Notes: generated from the sequence alone by a model not told the origin. Counted from the stretch's first letter, positions 1-9,215 are shown. The stretch is DNA of 35,605 bases from an uncultured Prevotella sp. (GCA_900550365.1 URRR01000027.1:1-35605); one strand, 5' to 3'. A program made the numbers and translations.

Positions 1-125
1 ATTACCAAAGTACTGTTAGCTTCCTTGTTTTCAAAAAGTTCATCTTCACTGAACTTCTCACATGAGAAAAATGAGACTGGGACCAATAGCCATAACATGG
101 CCTTTAAGAACATGTGCTGTTTCAT
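1..125 (-). CDS. Lipoprotein, N-terminal part only (runs off window start)
   Basis: Reading leftwards from an ATG whose complement lies at 123-125, the frame stays open to the window edge, giving 41 residues. The protein begins MKQHMFLKAMLWLL, a basic start followed by a hydrophobic stretch, then SFFSC with Cys22 as the likely lipidated cysteine. After it come acidic residues (EKFSEDELFE), common in exported Bacteroidetes lipoproteins. A -7 box on the same strand about 65 bases upstream supports the start. The visible part is too short to assign a family; such N-termini occur in fimbrillin-type proteins and in many surface lipoproteins. Being a lipoprotein is well supported; its role is unknown. 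Confidence 0.6.
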   Translation of the reverse strand, partial: MKQHMFLKAMLWLLVPVSFFSCEKFSEDELFENKEANSTLV

Positions 126-190
126 GATAGTTTTGATGTTTTTGTAGTTTATTAGTTAATTAAATAACCTCTATCCAATAAAAATATACA

Positions 191-198
191 CAAATGTA
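191..198 (-). promoter_or_regulatory. Bacteroidetes -7 box for the lipoprotein gene
   Basis: The minus strand reads TACATTTG, an exact match to TAnnTTTG. It leaves an untranslated leader of roughly 60 bases before the lipoprotein start at 125. I see no clear -33 element. Confidence 0.5.
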
Positions 199-589
199 CA
201 AAAATAACTGAAAGAGTGATTCAATAGCCGCATCAAATTCGTTATTATTTTATAAAATTTACAGATATTAGTATTTTATTTTGTGAGTTCAGTATAAAAA
301 TTTATGTAATGAATCTGTTTTTGTCAATTATGTCAAAATTCAAAGATTGCTTCTTCGCAGTTGATTATACGTAATAAGTCCGGTGAGCAGGTTTGAGGTG
401 AAGCCGCCGACTGAACAGTATCTGTGTATTATCCGGCATGTCATGGAGGTGGATGTTTTGACGTAATTGTTTAATTTTTTACATATAAAATACTAAACAA
501 ACATTTTACTCTCACAATCTTTCTACACTTTCCTAATGAACTCGTGTTAATGTAATACGTGTGCAAGGGGGGAATAATGAAAGTTTTTA
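199..589. other. Intergenic stretch without a supported gene
   Basis: This AT-rich stretch lies between the lipoprotein promoter and the terminator of the DUF4301 gene. It has a slightly more GC-rich core near 370-460, and both strands carry only short open frames there. I find no family match, tRNA or clear repeat. A decayed gene in the 370-460 core cannot be excluded. Confidence 0.4.
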
Positions 590-630
590 ATAAAAACAGA
601 TGCCATTCTATTGCTGAATGACACCTGTTT
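590..630 (-). terminator. Rho-independent terminator of the DUF4301 gene
   Basis: The arms at 594-608 and 616-630 form a 15-bp stem with two G-U wobbles and a 7-base loop. On the minus strand the stem is followed by a short T run. It lies about 35 bases beyond the stop codon at 666. Confidence 0.7.
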
Positions 631-665
631 AATTAGATTATTAATGTGTTTTTACTTGTTTGCTT

Positions 666-2183
666 TTATTGATGCTGTTCACGCAGAAGGTCGTTGACAG
701 TCTTTACAGGATTGAACGTTGACAGAGGTACTTCTACGAATACTGTACTCCAGTCGCTCATGGCACCGTTCCACAATCCCGGTAACTCCAGTGCTTTAAG
801 CTCACGGCCGTTCTTACTCTTGCTGCTGATGAAGCCCGTTGTCTTGTCAACATAGTCAGGCAGGTTGAAGTGATTGCCCTTGTAGTCCTTAATAGCGCAT
901 ACAAGGTCGACGGGGTTAAAGTGAGTTCCTTCTGTAAACATTTTCATGTATTCATCGTTGCTCTTGTCAATCTGGCTGCTCTCAAGGATTTGCAGGCTGA
1001 TAGTTCCGTCCTGATTATATGTAAGGAACGGGCCTCCGCCAGGTTCTCCGACATTCTTCACAACACCGCATACACGCATAGGGCGGTTCAACTTGTTGTG
1101 CAAGTATATTACGAGGTCAGCATCTTCAAGCTGCTTGATATCATTCTTGCGGCAGCATAAGTCTTGCTGAACGAAACGGATGATTTCCTCAAGTTGTTCA
1201 TGCGAATATTTTCCCGTGTCAAGAAGCTCAAGATATTTGAAAGCTTTTGCTTGAAGCGTTACAAGTATTCCGGCAATTAATTGTTTATAAGTAACGGTGT
1301 CGCCTTTCAGACGGTCGGGTACGACATTATCGATGTTCTTGATGAACACAACATCGGCGTCAATGTCATTAAGGTTTTGGATGAGGGCACCATGACCACC
1401 CGGACGGAACAGTAGTGAGCCGTCTTCATTACGGAAAGGCGTATTGTCGGGATTTGCGGCAATTGTATCAGTACTTGGCTTTTGCTCCGAGAAAGTCACG
1501 TCATACTTGATACCGTATTTGTCGGCGTATATTCCACATTTTTCAGCTACTTTTTTCTTGAAAAGCTCTTTATGCTCATGGCTTACAGTGAAATGAATAT
1601 GTGCCTCGCCATTTGACGCTGCATAGAGTGCCCCTTCTACGAGATGTTCTTCAAGAGGTGTGCGCGGGCCTTCGGGATATTTGTGGAAAAGAAGCAGTCC
1701 TTTGGGTAACAGACCATAGTTGAGGCCTTTTTCCTCAAGCATGTTGGCAACAACAGCTTTGTAGTTGCCTTCAGCAATGAGTGCAGCAATATCTTTGCCC
1801 TCGTTCTTCTTGCATGCGGCATTGAGCTCATCGTAAAAAGCGAACTTTTCGATATTGTCAAAGTATTTTTTCTCGAAATCTGTTTGAGGCTCATTGTATT
1901 CTGCGTTCAGGAAGGCAAACATGTTCTTGAACATACGGCTTGCGGCACCACTGGCCGGAACAAACTTTACCGTTTTCTTTCCTTTAGCTTTATACTCATT
2001 CCATGCGTTGATGTATTTTGCACGTTCATCATCATTCGGAGCTATAATTCCGTGTCCTATGCTTGCTGCAGCCTCTAACTTAAGGAACGGGAAACCGTGT
2101 TTGAATTCTTCAAGTTGAGTTTCAACTTGTGCTTCTGTAATGCCTTTGCCGGCGATTTGCTTTAAGTCTTCTTGTGATAACAT
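666..2183 (-). CDS. DUF4301 family protein, nucleotidyltransferase-like
   Basis: This is a 505-residue Bacteroidetes protein of the DUF4301 family. The frame extends 27 codons further upstream, but I start at MLSQEDLKQI because the extra residues look like AT-rich leader and the -7 box lies at 2321-2328. Near the N-terminus VPASGAASRMFK (about residues 75-86) sits where sugar nucleotidyltransferases have their glycine-rich nucleotide loop. RPGGHGALI (260-268) and KNIDN (282-286) recall the PGGHG and NIDN motifs of UTP-sugar pyrophosphorylases. I infer an activated-sugar or nucleotidyl-transfer role, but the substrate is unknown. The gene is monocistronic, divergent from relA, and ends at a hairpin terminator. 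Family call is firm; activity is inference. Confidence 0.85.
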   Translation of the reverse strand: MLSQEDLKQIAGKGITEAQVETQLEEFKHGFPFLKLEAAASIGHGIIAPNDDERAKYINAWNEYKAKGKKTVKFVPASGAASRMFKNMFAFLNAEYNEPQTDFEKKYFDNIEKFAFYDELNAACKKNEGKDIAALIAEGNYKAVVANMLEEKGLNYGLLPKGLLLFHKYPEGPRTPLEEHLVEGALYAASNGEAHIHFTVSHEHKELFKKKVAEKCGIYADKYGIKYDVTFSEQKPSTDTIAANPDNTPFRNEDGSLLFRPGGHGALIQNLNDIDADVVFIKNIDNVVPDRLKGDTVTYKQLIAGILVTLQAKAFKYLELLDTGKYSHEQLEEIIRFVQQDLCCRKNDIKQLEDADLVIYLHNKLNRPMRVCGVVKNVGEPGGGPFLTYNQDGTISLQILESSQIDKSNDEYMKMFTEGTHFNPVDLVCAIKDYKGNHFNLPDYVDKTTGFISSKSKNGRELKALELPGLWNGAMSDWSTVFVEVPLSTFNPVKTVNDLLREQHQ

Positions 2184-2320
2184 AAGTGTTGTTCTTAATT
2201 TATTTAGGTTAATGTATAATTTAAGGAGTAAGGAGAGATATTGCTTGAGGATAATCTTTGGCAATTATATAATGCCAGATTATGCCTTTCGTCTTTCTTC
2301 TCCCTAATTTGTTTTCCTTG

Positions 2321-2328
2321 CAAATATA
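2321..2328 (-). promoter_or_regulatory. -7 box upstream of the DUF4301 gene
   Basis: The minus strand reads TATATTTG, matching TAnnTTTG, with a T-rich -33 region (GTTTTA) about 20 bases upstream. The leader to the chosen start at 2183 would be about 130 bases. Confidence 0.55.
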
Positions 2329-2420
2329 ATGCTTTTTTATTAAAACATATGTTTTATGGCATTAAAAAGTTATTACTTTATGCAATAAAACTTACAAATT
2401 ATAAATTACACAACGTGATA

Positions 2421-2452
2421 TTGACGTTTTTCGGAAAAAATATGTAAGTTTG
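2421..2452 (+). promoter_or_regulatory. Promoter of relA
   Basis: A TTGAC -33 element starts at 2421 and the -7 box TAAGTTTG lies at 2445-2452, a typical Bacteroidetes arrangement. The leader to the ATG at 2551 is about 90 bases. Confidence 0.6.
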
Positions 2453-2550
2453 CATGTCAGCATATAATCTGACAGGTCGGCGGCTGTAAAAAGGAGTAAT
2501 GCATTTAATTGTAAGCAGTCTGCCGGTTTGTTGGCAAAAAAGTAAACGCG

Positions 2551-4749
2551 ATGATATTCACCAATGATGAAAAACGAGAGGTAATAAGCCTTGTCCGCAA
2601 GTTGCGTGCAAGTGTCGGTTCTTTGTTGAAAGACGGCGATGAGGATAAGTTGTTCAGATACATCAAGAAAGAGTTGAGAAACGACTGTGTCCAGCGTAAT
2701 GTGTTCGGCTTAAATCCGATATTGCTCAGTCTACAGACAGCCGTAATAGCTGTTGAGGAAATCGGGCTGAAACGTGACGGAGTCCTGGCTATACTTCTTT
2801 ATGCCGGGACTAATGCCAATGCAGAGGCTGGTGACGAGATTAGTCAAGAGTTCGGTGAAAGCGTTTGGCGCATAATCCATGGCCTTTGTAAAATACAGGA
2901 GTTGTACACAAAGAGTCCTGTTATTGAGAGTGAGAATTTCCGTAATCTATTGCTCTCGTTTGCCGAGGACATGCGTGTAATCCTTATAATGATAGCTGAC
3001 AGAGTGAATCTTATGCGCCAGATACGTGATACGGAAAATGTTGACGCAAAGACAAAAGTCAGTGAGGAGGCAAGTTATCTTTATGCCCCGCTGGCTCATA
3101 AGCTTGGTTTGTATAAGTTGAAGAGCGAGCTTGAAGATCTCAGTCTGAAATATCTTGAGCACGACGCTTATTACATGATTAAGGATAAGCTTAATGCCAC
3201 AAAGAAGAGTCGTGACGCTTATATTGAGCGTTTTATTGCGCCGATAGACGAGAAACTGAAGGCCGCCGGATTCAAGTTTCATATGAAGGGGCGCACGAAG
3301 AGCATACACAGCATCTGGCAGAAGATGAAGAAACAGCAGTGCGGCTTTGAGGGAATATACGACCTGTTTGCCATCCGTATCATACTTGACTCGCCGCTTG
3401 AACTTGAGAAAGTTCAGTGCTGGCAAGTCTTTGCCATAATAACAAACATGTATCAGCCCAACCCGAAACGTCTGCGCGACTGGCTCAGTGTGCCTAAGTC
3501 TAATGGGTACGAAAGCCTTCACATAACGGTGCTTGGCCCGGAGAACAAATGGGTGGAGGTGCAGATACGTACTGAACGTATGGATGAGATTGCTGAGCGC
3601 GGACTGGCCGCCCACTGGCGATATAAAGGCATAAAGGGCGAAAGCGGTCTTGACGAATGGCTAAATAGCATACGTACGGCTCTTGAGAATAAGGACGATC
3701 TGCAGGTAATAGACCAGTTTAAGATGGATCTGTATGAAGATGAAGTGTTTGTTTTCACGCCTAAGGGTGACTTGATGAAATTTCCCAAAGGAGCAACAGT
3801 GCTTGACTTTGCATACCGCATCCATTCAAACATTGGCAACCGATGCACCGGAGCACGGATAAACAATAAGGTTGTGACGTTCCGTTATGTGCTGAAGAAC
3901 GGTGATCAGGTTGAAATAATCACTTCAACTTCACAACGGCCGAAGCAGGAATGGCTGAATATCGTGAAGACGAGTCGTGCCAAAGCAAAGATACGCATGG
4001 CTCTTAAAGAGCTGCAGATAAAGGACGGAGCATATGCGAAGGAGATGTTCGAGCGGCGTCTGAAGAACCGTAAGATAGACTTTGACGAGAGCACCGTGTC
4101 ACATCTTATAAAGAAAATGGGCTTCAAGGAGGCCAATGACTTTTACCGCCACCTTGCTGACGGCAGTGTAGACTTGAATCAGGCCATTGACACTTATCAG
4201 GAGCTGCTTCGTCATGACAATAATGCCGCCGGGCAGTTGCCGGCACGCAGTGCTGAAGAATTCAGCTACGAGAATCCTAATGAAGAACTAGCTTACGCAA
4301 ATGATGATGTACTTGTGATAGACCAAAACCTTAAGGGCGTTGACTATACTTTGTCAAAATGCTGTCATCCTATTTATGGTGATGACGTGTTCGGCTTCGT
4401 TACTGTCAGCGGTGGGATAAAAATACACCGTATGGATTGTCCCAATGCTCCTGAGCTGCGCAAACGTTTCGGTTACAGGATTGTCAAGGCCAAGTGGAGC
4501 GGTAAGGGCAAGTCACAATATTCAACGACGTTACGCATTATAGGTAATGATGATATCGGAATCGTGAACAATATCACGAGCATCATCTCCAAAGAAGAAA
4601 AAATCATGATGCGCAGTATCAACATTGACAGCAATGACGGGCTCTTCAGCGGTAATCTCGTAGTGGATGTTGAGGATACGTCGAAGCTTGAACAGCTTAT
4701 AAAAAAGCTACGCAACGTTAAAGGCGTAAAACAGATAATAAGAATGTAA
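2551..4749 (+). CDS. relA: RelA-type (p)ppGpp synthetase (RSH family) with degenerate hydrolase domain
   Basis: The protein makes (p)ppGpp from ATP and GTP/GDP in the stringent response. It has 732 residues in full RSH order: HD-like domain about 20-200, synthetase about 230-360, TGS about 395-460, a cysteine/histidine motif (SKCCHPI, 602-608) about 595-640, and a C-terminal ACT domain about 655-732. Synthetase motifs look intact: GRTKSIHSIWQKMK (247-260), YDLFAIRI (270-277), NGYESLH (318-324), VEVQIRT (335-341). The expected hydrolase motif HDxxED is replaced by YAGTNAN (84-90), and the N-terminal histidine region is also lost, although ADRVNLMR (149-156) remains. I infer a synthetase-only enzyme; Bacteroidetes usually carry a second, hydrolase-competent RSH elsewhere. 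It is convergent with the TetR gene. Confidence 0.95.
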   Translation: MIFTNDEKREVISLVRKLRASVGSLLKDGDEDKLFRYIKKELRNDCVQRNVFGLNPILLSLQTAVIAVEEIGLKRDGVLAILLYAGTNANAEAGDEISQEFGESVWRIIHGLCKIQELYTKSPVIESENFRNLLLSFAEDMRVILIMIADRVNLMRQIRDTENVDAKTKVSEEASYLYAPLAHKLGLYKLKSELEDLSLKYLEHDAYYMIKDKLNATKKSRDAYIERFIAPIDEKLKAAGFKFHMKGRTKSIHSIWQKMKKQQCGFEGIYDLFAIRIILDSPLELEKVQCWQVFAIITNMYQPNPKRLRDWLSVPKSNGYESLHITVLGPENKWVEVQIRTERMDEIAERGLAAHWRYKGIKGESGLDEWLNSIRTALENKDDLQVIDQFKMDLYEDEVFVFTPKGDLMKFPKGATVLDFAYRIHSNIGNRCTGARINNKVVTFRYVLKNGDQVEIITSTSQRPKQEWLNIVKTSRAKAKIRMALKELQIKDGAYAKEMFERRLKNRKIDFDESTVSHLIKKMGFKEANDFYRHLADGSVDLNQAIDTYQELLRHDNNAAGQLPARSAEEFSYENPNEELAYANDDVLVIDQNLKGVDYTLSKCCHPIYGDDVFGFVTVSGGIKIHRMDCPNAPELRKRFGYRIVKAKWSGKGKSQYSTTLRIIGNDDIGIVNNITSIISKEEKIMMRSINIDSNDGLFSGNLVVDVEDTSKLEQLIKKLRNVKGVKQIIRM

Positions 4750-4750
4750 T

Positions 4751-4848
4751 TTAATTAAGAGTTAAGAATTAAGAGTTAAGAAAAACGGAATGTGCTTATA
4801 AATTATAAATCAGGGCATATTCTTTAATTCTTAACTTTTAATTCTTAG
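4751..4848. repeat. Inverted spacer repeat of AAGAGTTAAGAATT-type units, possible two-way terminator
   Basis: The left arm (4751-4785) holds GAGTTAAGAATTAAGAGTTAAG-type units and the right arm (4822-4848) their complement. The RNA would fold into a long AT-rich hairpin between two convergent genes. The right arm overlaps the last codons of the TetR gene. A close relative lies at 19471-19558. Confidence 0.6.
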
Positions 4849-5464
4849 AAATGAATTTGTCAAGATAGGCCAGTCCTTTTTCAGTGCAGCATCCCCTTAA
4901 GAATACGATGATAAACGTATGGAATATCTCGTTTAGCTTATATTTCTCATAAAGGCGGGTCTGCATCACGTAAGTCATTGCAGCGTCACCCATTTTGTTT
5001 ACTATCTCGTAGTTCAGGTCCTTCCTGAAGAATCCGTGCTCAATGCCCTGTTGCATGAATTCCTGTGAGTGGGCTGTCTGTCTTTCGTTATTTTCCTTAA
5101 AGAAGCTGACAATCCTTTCATATTTTTCCATTTCCTTGAAAAACAGCGGATTAATCGTGCCCAAATCCTTCAGCTTGATTTTGATGAAGTACGCTATTAC
5201 GTCCATTTCATTCTCCGCAGTCATTGCATAGTCAGCAAGGCTTTTTGTCGTGTTGTCATTTTCGTTGCGTAAACATTCGAAGAGCAGGTCCTCCTTGTTG
5301 TTGTAGATTTCGTAAAGAGTACGTTTTGATATTCCAAGTTCGGTTGCTATGTCGTCCATACGTACAGCCTTTATGCCTTTCTTTTTGAAAAAGGACATTG
5401 CCGTCTCGAGAATACGTTGCCGTAAACTTTCCCGATATGCTGTCACATTGCTCATTTTACGCAT
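4838..5464 (-). CDS. TetR/AcrR family transcriptional regulator
   Basis: This is a DNA-binding regulator of about 208 residues. The N-terminal helix-turn-helix is clear: RQRILETAMSFFKKKGIKAV, then MDDIATELGISKRTLYEIY and NKEDLL. The remaining roughly 140 residues form the helical ligand and dimer domain, which has no recognisable ligand signature. Three in-frame ATGs lie at 5485, 5464 and 5455; the first falls on the -7 box (5483-5490), so 5464 or 5455 is right. The gene is divergent from malic enzyme, about 150 bases apart, so it may control itself, maeB, or both; no clear operator palindrome is visible. Confidence 0.88.
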   Translation of the reverse strand: MRKMSNVTAYRESLRQRILETAMSFFKKKGIKAVRMDDIATELGISKRTLYEIYNNKEDLLFECLRNENDNTTKSLADYAMTAENEMDVIAYFIKIKLKDLGTINPLFFKEMEKYERIVSFFKENNERQTAHSQEFMQQGIEHGFFRKDLNYEIVNKMGDAAMTYVMQTRLYEKYKLNEIFHTFIIVFLRGCCTEKGLAYLDKFISKN

Positions 5465-5482
5465 AAGATTAAATTTTATTTG

Positions 5483-5490
5483 CAAAGTTA
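5483..5490 (-). promoter_or_regulatory. -7 box of the TetR gene
   Basis: The minus strand reads TAACTTTG. Transcription would begin about a dozen bases before the codon at 5464, which rules out the more upstream ATG at 5485. Confidence 0.55.
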
Positions 5491-5514
5491 ATAATTTATT
5501 TCCGTAAAAAACTA

Positions 5515-5543
5515 TTTGGCTTCATATATTTTTATTACATTTG
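5515..5543 (+). promoter_or_regulatory. Promoter of malic enzyme gene
   Basis: TTTG at 5515-5518 is followed after 17 bases by TACATTTG at 5536-5543. The leader to the ATG at 5614 is about 65 bases. Confidence 0.6.
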
Positions 5544-5613
5544 CAAGGGATTTATTTACAAACTGAAATCCTGCAATTCTCACACGTTAGAACATGATAA
5601 CACGATAAACATT

Positions 5614-7905
5614 ATGGTAAACATCACAAAAGAAGCCGCTTTGGAATATCACTGCAGCGGCAAACCAGGAAAAATTGAAGTAAAACCGACTAAGCCTTAT
5701 TCTACGCAGACCGACCTGAGCCTTGCTTATTCGCCAGGAGTAGCCTTTCCGTGTCTTGAGATACAGAAGAACCCTAATGATGCCTATAAATATACAGATA
5801 AAGGAAATCTTGTGGCTGTGATCAGTAACGGAACGGCTGTGCTCGGCCTTGGTGACATAGGTGCCATGAGCGGCAAGCCCGTAATGGAGGGCAAGGGCCT
5901 GCTCTTCAAGATTTACGGCGGCATTGACGTTTTTGACATTGAGGTTGCCGAAAAAGACCCTGAGAAGTTCTGTGAGGCCGTGGAGCGCATAGCTCCCACG
6001 TTCGGCGGAATCAACCTTGAAGACATCAAGGCCCCCGAGTGTTTCTATATCGAGGAGAGATTAAAGCGCACGCTTGATATTCCCGTGATGCATGACGATC
6101 AGCACGGAACTGCTATAATCTCTGCCGCCGGACTGAAGAATGCTCTTGAGGTCGCCGGCAAGGACATAGCAGAAGTGAAGATTGTAGTCAATGGCGCCGG
6201 AGCCGCCGCAATATCATGTACCAAGCTGTACATGGCCCTCGGCGCACGTAAGGAGAACATCGTTATGCTTGACTCCAAGGGCGTCATTACGAGCGACAGA
6301 GAGAACCTTACGGAGCAGAAACGTCTCTTCGCTACTGACCGCCGTGACGTTCATACTCTTGAGGAGGCTGTCAAGGGAGCTGATGTCTTCGTAGGTCTGT
6401 CTAAGGGCAATGTGCTCACTCAGGACATGGTACGCTCAATGGCCGAAAAGCCGATAGTGTTCGCTTTGGCCAACCCTGTGCCCGAGATATCTTATGAGGA
6501 TGCTATGGCCAGCCGTCCAGACGTACTAATGAGTACCGGCCGCTCAGACTATCCCAACCAGATTAACAACGTTATCGGCTTCCCCTACATATTCCGCGGC
6601 GCACTTGACGTGCACGCCAAGGCTATTAATGAAGAAATGAAGATGGCTGCCGTTAAGGCCATAGCTGACCTGGCTAAGCAGCCCGTGCCCGATGTAGTCA
6701 ACGATGCTTACCAGGTAAACAACCTTACGTTCGGTCCGTTGTACTTCATCCCTAAACCCGTTGACCCGCGCCTTATCACAGAAGTGTCGGCAGCTGTGGC
6801 CAAGGCCGCCATTGACAGCGGTGTGGCACGTACGACAATCACCGACTGGGATGAGTACAAGAATCATCTGCGCGAGCTGCTCGGTCAGGAAAGCAAGCTG
6901 ACGCAGAAGCTGTATGACACGGCACGCAAGCATCCCCAGCGTGTAGTGTTTGCTGAAGGCATACACCCGACGATGCTTAAGGCTGCCGTACAGGCAAAGA
7001 ATGAAGGCATATGTCATCCGATTCTTCTGGGTAACGACGAGCGTATAGCCAAGTTGGCCAAAGAGCTTGACCTTAGCCTTGACGGCATCGAGATAGTAAA
7101 CCTTCGCCACGACCGTGAGAACGACCGCCGCGAGCGCTACGCCCGCATACTGGCCGACAAGCGGCAGCGCCAGGGCTACACCTTCCAGGAAGCCAACGAC
7201 AAGATGTTCGAGCGCAACTATTTCGGCATGATGATGGTTGAGACGGGTGAGGCCGACGCTTTCATCACAGGTCTCTACACGAAGTATTCAAACACGATAA
7301 AGGTAGCCAAGGAAGTAATCGGCATACAGCCTGAATACAGCCACTTCGGCACTATGCACATACTCAATACGAAGAAAGGTGTGCTCTATCTTGCCGACAC
7401 CCTTATCAACCGCCACCCTGACAAGGATGTGCTTGTAGACATAGCCCGACTGAGCGCCAATACCGTAAGATTCTTCAATGACGAGCCCAGCATAGCCATG
7501 CTCAGTTATTCAAACTTCGGTACTGACGATGCCGGCAGCCCCGCTCAGGTACATGCCGCCGTTGAAGAGCTGCAGCGTCGTTACCCTGACCTTGCCGTTG
7601 ACGGTGAGATGCAGGTCAACTTCGCACTCAACAGCAAGCTGCGCGACTCTAAATACCCCTTCTCGCGCCTCAAGGGCAAAGACGTGAACACGCTGATATT
7701 CCCTAACCTGTCGAGCGCCAACAACGCCTACAAGCTGTTGCAGGCTATTGACCCCGACACCGAAATCATCGGTCCGATACAGATGGGTCTTAACAAGCCA
7801 ATCCACTTTACTGACTTTGAGTGCTCCGTGCGCGATGTTGTTAACATTACCGCCGTTGCCGTAATCGACGCCTATGTGCAGAAAATAAAGGAAAGCAGAA
7901 GATAA
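5614..7905 (+). CDS. maeB: NADP-dependent malic enzyme with C-terminal phosphotransacetylase-like domain
   Basis: This cytoplasmic enzyme oxidatively decarboxylates malate to pyruvate, reducing NADP. It has 763 residues, the normal size of the MaeB hybrid class. Malic enzyme domain about 1-425: SPGVAFPC (40-47), metal-site region NLEDIKAPECF (134-144), DDQHGTA (161-167) and Rossmann loop GAGAAA (194-199). From about residue 440 (HPQRVVFAEGIHP) to the end is a phosphate acetyl/butyryl-transferase-like domain, which in MaeB proteins is regulatory (acetyl-CoA sensing) rather than catalytic. A nitroreductase gene follows after 11 bases, so the two are probably co-transcribed. A divergent TetR gene lies upstream. 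Confidence 0.95.
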   Translation: MVNITKEAALEYHCSGKPGKIEVKPTKPYSTQTDLSLAYSPGVAFPCLEIQKNPNDAYKYTDKGNLVAVISNGTAVLGLGDIGAMSGKPVMEGKGLLFKIYGGIDVFDIEVAEKDPEKFCEAVERIAPTFGGINLEDIKAPECFYIEERLKRTLDIPVMHDDQHGTAIISAAGLKNALEVAGKDIAEVKIVVNGAGAAAISCTKLYMALGARKENIVMLDSKGVITSDRENLTEQKRLFATDRRDVHTLEEAVKGADVFVGLSKGNVLTQDMVRSMAEKPIVFALANPVPEISYEDAMASRPDVLMSTGRSDYPNQINNVIGFPYIFRGALDVHAKAINEEMKMAAVKAIADLAKQPVPDVVNDAYQVNNLTFGPLYFIPKPVDPRLITEVSAAVAKAAIDSGVARTTITDWDEYKNHLRELLGQESKLTQKLYDTARKHPQRVVFAEGIHPTMLKAAVQAKNEGICHPILLGNDERIAKLAKELDLSLDGIEIVNLRHDRENDRRERYARILADKRQRQGYTFQEANDKMFERNYFGMMMVETGEADAFITGLYTKYSNTIKVAKEVIGIQPEYSHFGTMHILNTKKGVLYLADTLINRHPDKDVLVDIARLSANTVRFFNDEPSIAMLSYSNFGTDDAGSPAQVHAAVEELQRRYPDLAVDGEMQVNFALNSKLRDSKYPFSRLKGKDVNTLIFPNLSSANNAYKLLQAIDPDTEIIGPIQMGLNKPIHFTDFECSVRDVVNITAVAVIDAYVQKIKESRR

Positions 7906-7916
7906 ACAGCAACATT

Positions 7917-8429
7917 ATGGATTTCATAGAATTAGCAAAAAGCAGGTATTCCTGCAAGAAGTTTGACTCACGTCAGATAAATAAAGAGCAGCTCGACACC
8001 ATTCTGGAGGCAGGACGGCTGGCTCCTACTGCCAAGAACCTTCAGGAACAGCACATTTATGTGGCTCAGTCTCCTGAAGCCATTGCCAAGATTGACCAAC
8101 AGACGCCGTGTCGCTACGGTGCACCGACGGTGCTCATTGTGGCATTCGATAAGAACAACACGTTCACCTATCCCGGACAAAAGTACGATTCAGGTATTGA
8201 GGATGCCTCTATTGTAACCACACATATGATGCTTTGCGCCAAGAGTGTGGGCGTTGACAGTTGCTGGGTGAACTTCTTCGACCCTGACAAGATGGCTCAG
8301 GCATTCGGACTGCCCGAGAACGAAGAGATTCTTACCTGCCTTGCTCTCGGCTATGCCGCCGAAGGGGCGGAGCCGTTGGCCAGTCACAACAGCCGTAAGC
8401 CCATAGAAGATACTGTCAGCTATATTTAG
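7917..8429 (+). CDS. Nitroreductase family FMN-dependent oxidoreductase
   Basis: This 170-residue protein has the nitroreductase fold. The N-terminal motif SRYSCKKFDSRQI matches the phosphate-binding SRRSxRxF motif, LEAGRLAPTAKNLQ the second FMN-contact region, and CWVNFFDP with LALGYAAEG the C-terminal part. Members reduce nitro compounds, quinones or flavins with NAD(P)H; the physiological substrate cannot be read from sequence. It starts 11 bases after maeB, so it probably shares its transcript. The length fits the short single-domain members of the family. Confidence 0.9.
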   Translation: MDFIELAKSRYSCKKFDSRQINKEQLDTILEAGRLAPTAKNLQEQHIYVAQSPEAIAKIDQQTPCRYGAPTVLIVAFDKNNTFTYPGQKYDSGIEDASIVTTHMMLCAKSVGVDSCWVNFFDPDKMAQAFGLPENEEILTCLALGYAAEGAEPLASHNSRKPIEDTVSYI

Positions 8430-8557
8430 AGTGGCCGGATTATATCCGCATGTTGAAAAAACAATCACGTCGGTGACAGATTTTGAATCTTTCGGGAGTA
8501 TATATGGTAAATGACTTCGATGAACGAAGGACAATAAACCAATTAAAATATACTACA

Positions 8558-9214
8558 ATGAAAAAGAAAGTATTCAATCTGATTGTTTTAGACGAAAGCG
8601 GAAGTATGTGCAGCATTGAAAAGGCAACGGTGTCGGGACTGAACGAGACAATCCAGAGCATAAAACACGCTCAGGAACGGCATGAGGACCAGGAACACTA
8701 CGTAAGCCTGATGTCATTCAACAGCGAGGGGCGCAAGTATCATTATGACTGTACTCCTGTTGGCGAAATCAAACTCTTCGACGGAAAGGACTATGAGCCG
8801 GACAGTGGCACACCGCTCTACGATGCCATTGGGTGCGGAATAGCAAAACTCCGCAGACAGGTGACTGATGATGACCAGGTGCTTATAACCATTATCACTG
8901 ACGGACTGGAGAATGATTCGCATGAATATGACTATAAAGCTCTGACCGGTCTGATGGATAAGATGAAAGACCGGGGCTGGATAATCACCTATATCGGTGC
9001 CAATCAGGATGCCGTCAAGACGGCACACGAGCTGCACATCGACAACGGTCTGGAATACGACGCCACACCTCAAGGCGTAATGGCGATGATGACAATGGAA
9101 CGCGAATCAAGAAACGCGTTGTATGATTGCGTATCAGAATGCGCCAGTCCGATGATGGTCAGGAAAATGGTCGGGAACAGTTATTTCAAGAAGGGCAATA
9201 AGAACAGGAAATGA
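8558..9214 (+). CDS. VWA domain protein with intact MIDAS site
   Basis: This 218-residue protein is almost entirely one von Willebrand factor A domain. The metal-ion-dependent adhesion site is complete: DESGS (12-16), the threonine in DSGTPLYDAI, and the aspartate in ITDGLEN. There is no signal peptide or membrane segment, so it is probably cytoplasmic. I start at MKKKVFNLIV rather than the ATG at 8483, whose extra 25 residues do not look like VWA sequence. The stop codon is one base before the start of the sigma-like gene, implying co-translation. VWA proteins of this type usually act as metal-dependent binding partners; here the partner may be the sigma-like protein. Confidence 0.85.
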   Translation: MKKKVFNLIVLDESGSMCSIEKATVSGLNETIQSIKHAQERHEDQEHYVSLMSFNSEGRKYHYDCTPVGEIKLFDGKDYEPDSGTPLYDAIGCGIAKLRRQVTDDDQVLITIITDGLENDSHEYDYKALTGLMDKMKDRGWIITYIGANQDAVKTAHELHIDNGLEYDATPQGVMAMMTMERESRNALYDCVSECASPMMVRKMVGNSYFKKGNKNRK

Positions 9215-9215
9215 C

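Noticed and set aside
555..562. Short G run upstream of the DUF4301 terminator
   Set aside because: Only six G residues, not near a promoter or a coding start, so slippage is unlikely to matter.
2947..3615. 222-residue minus-strand open frame inside relA
   Set aside because: It is antisense to conserved synthetase motifs, has no family features and an irregular composition, so it is a shadow frame.
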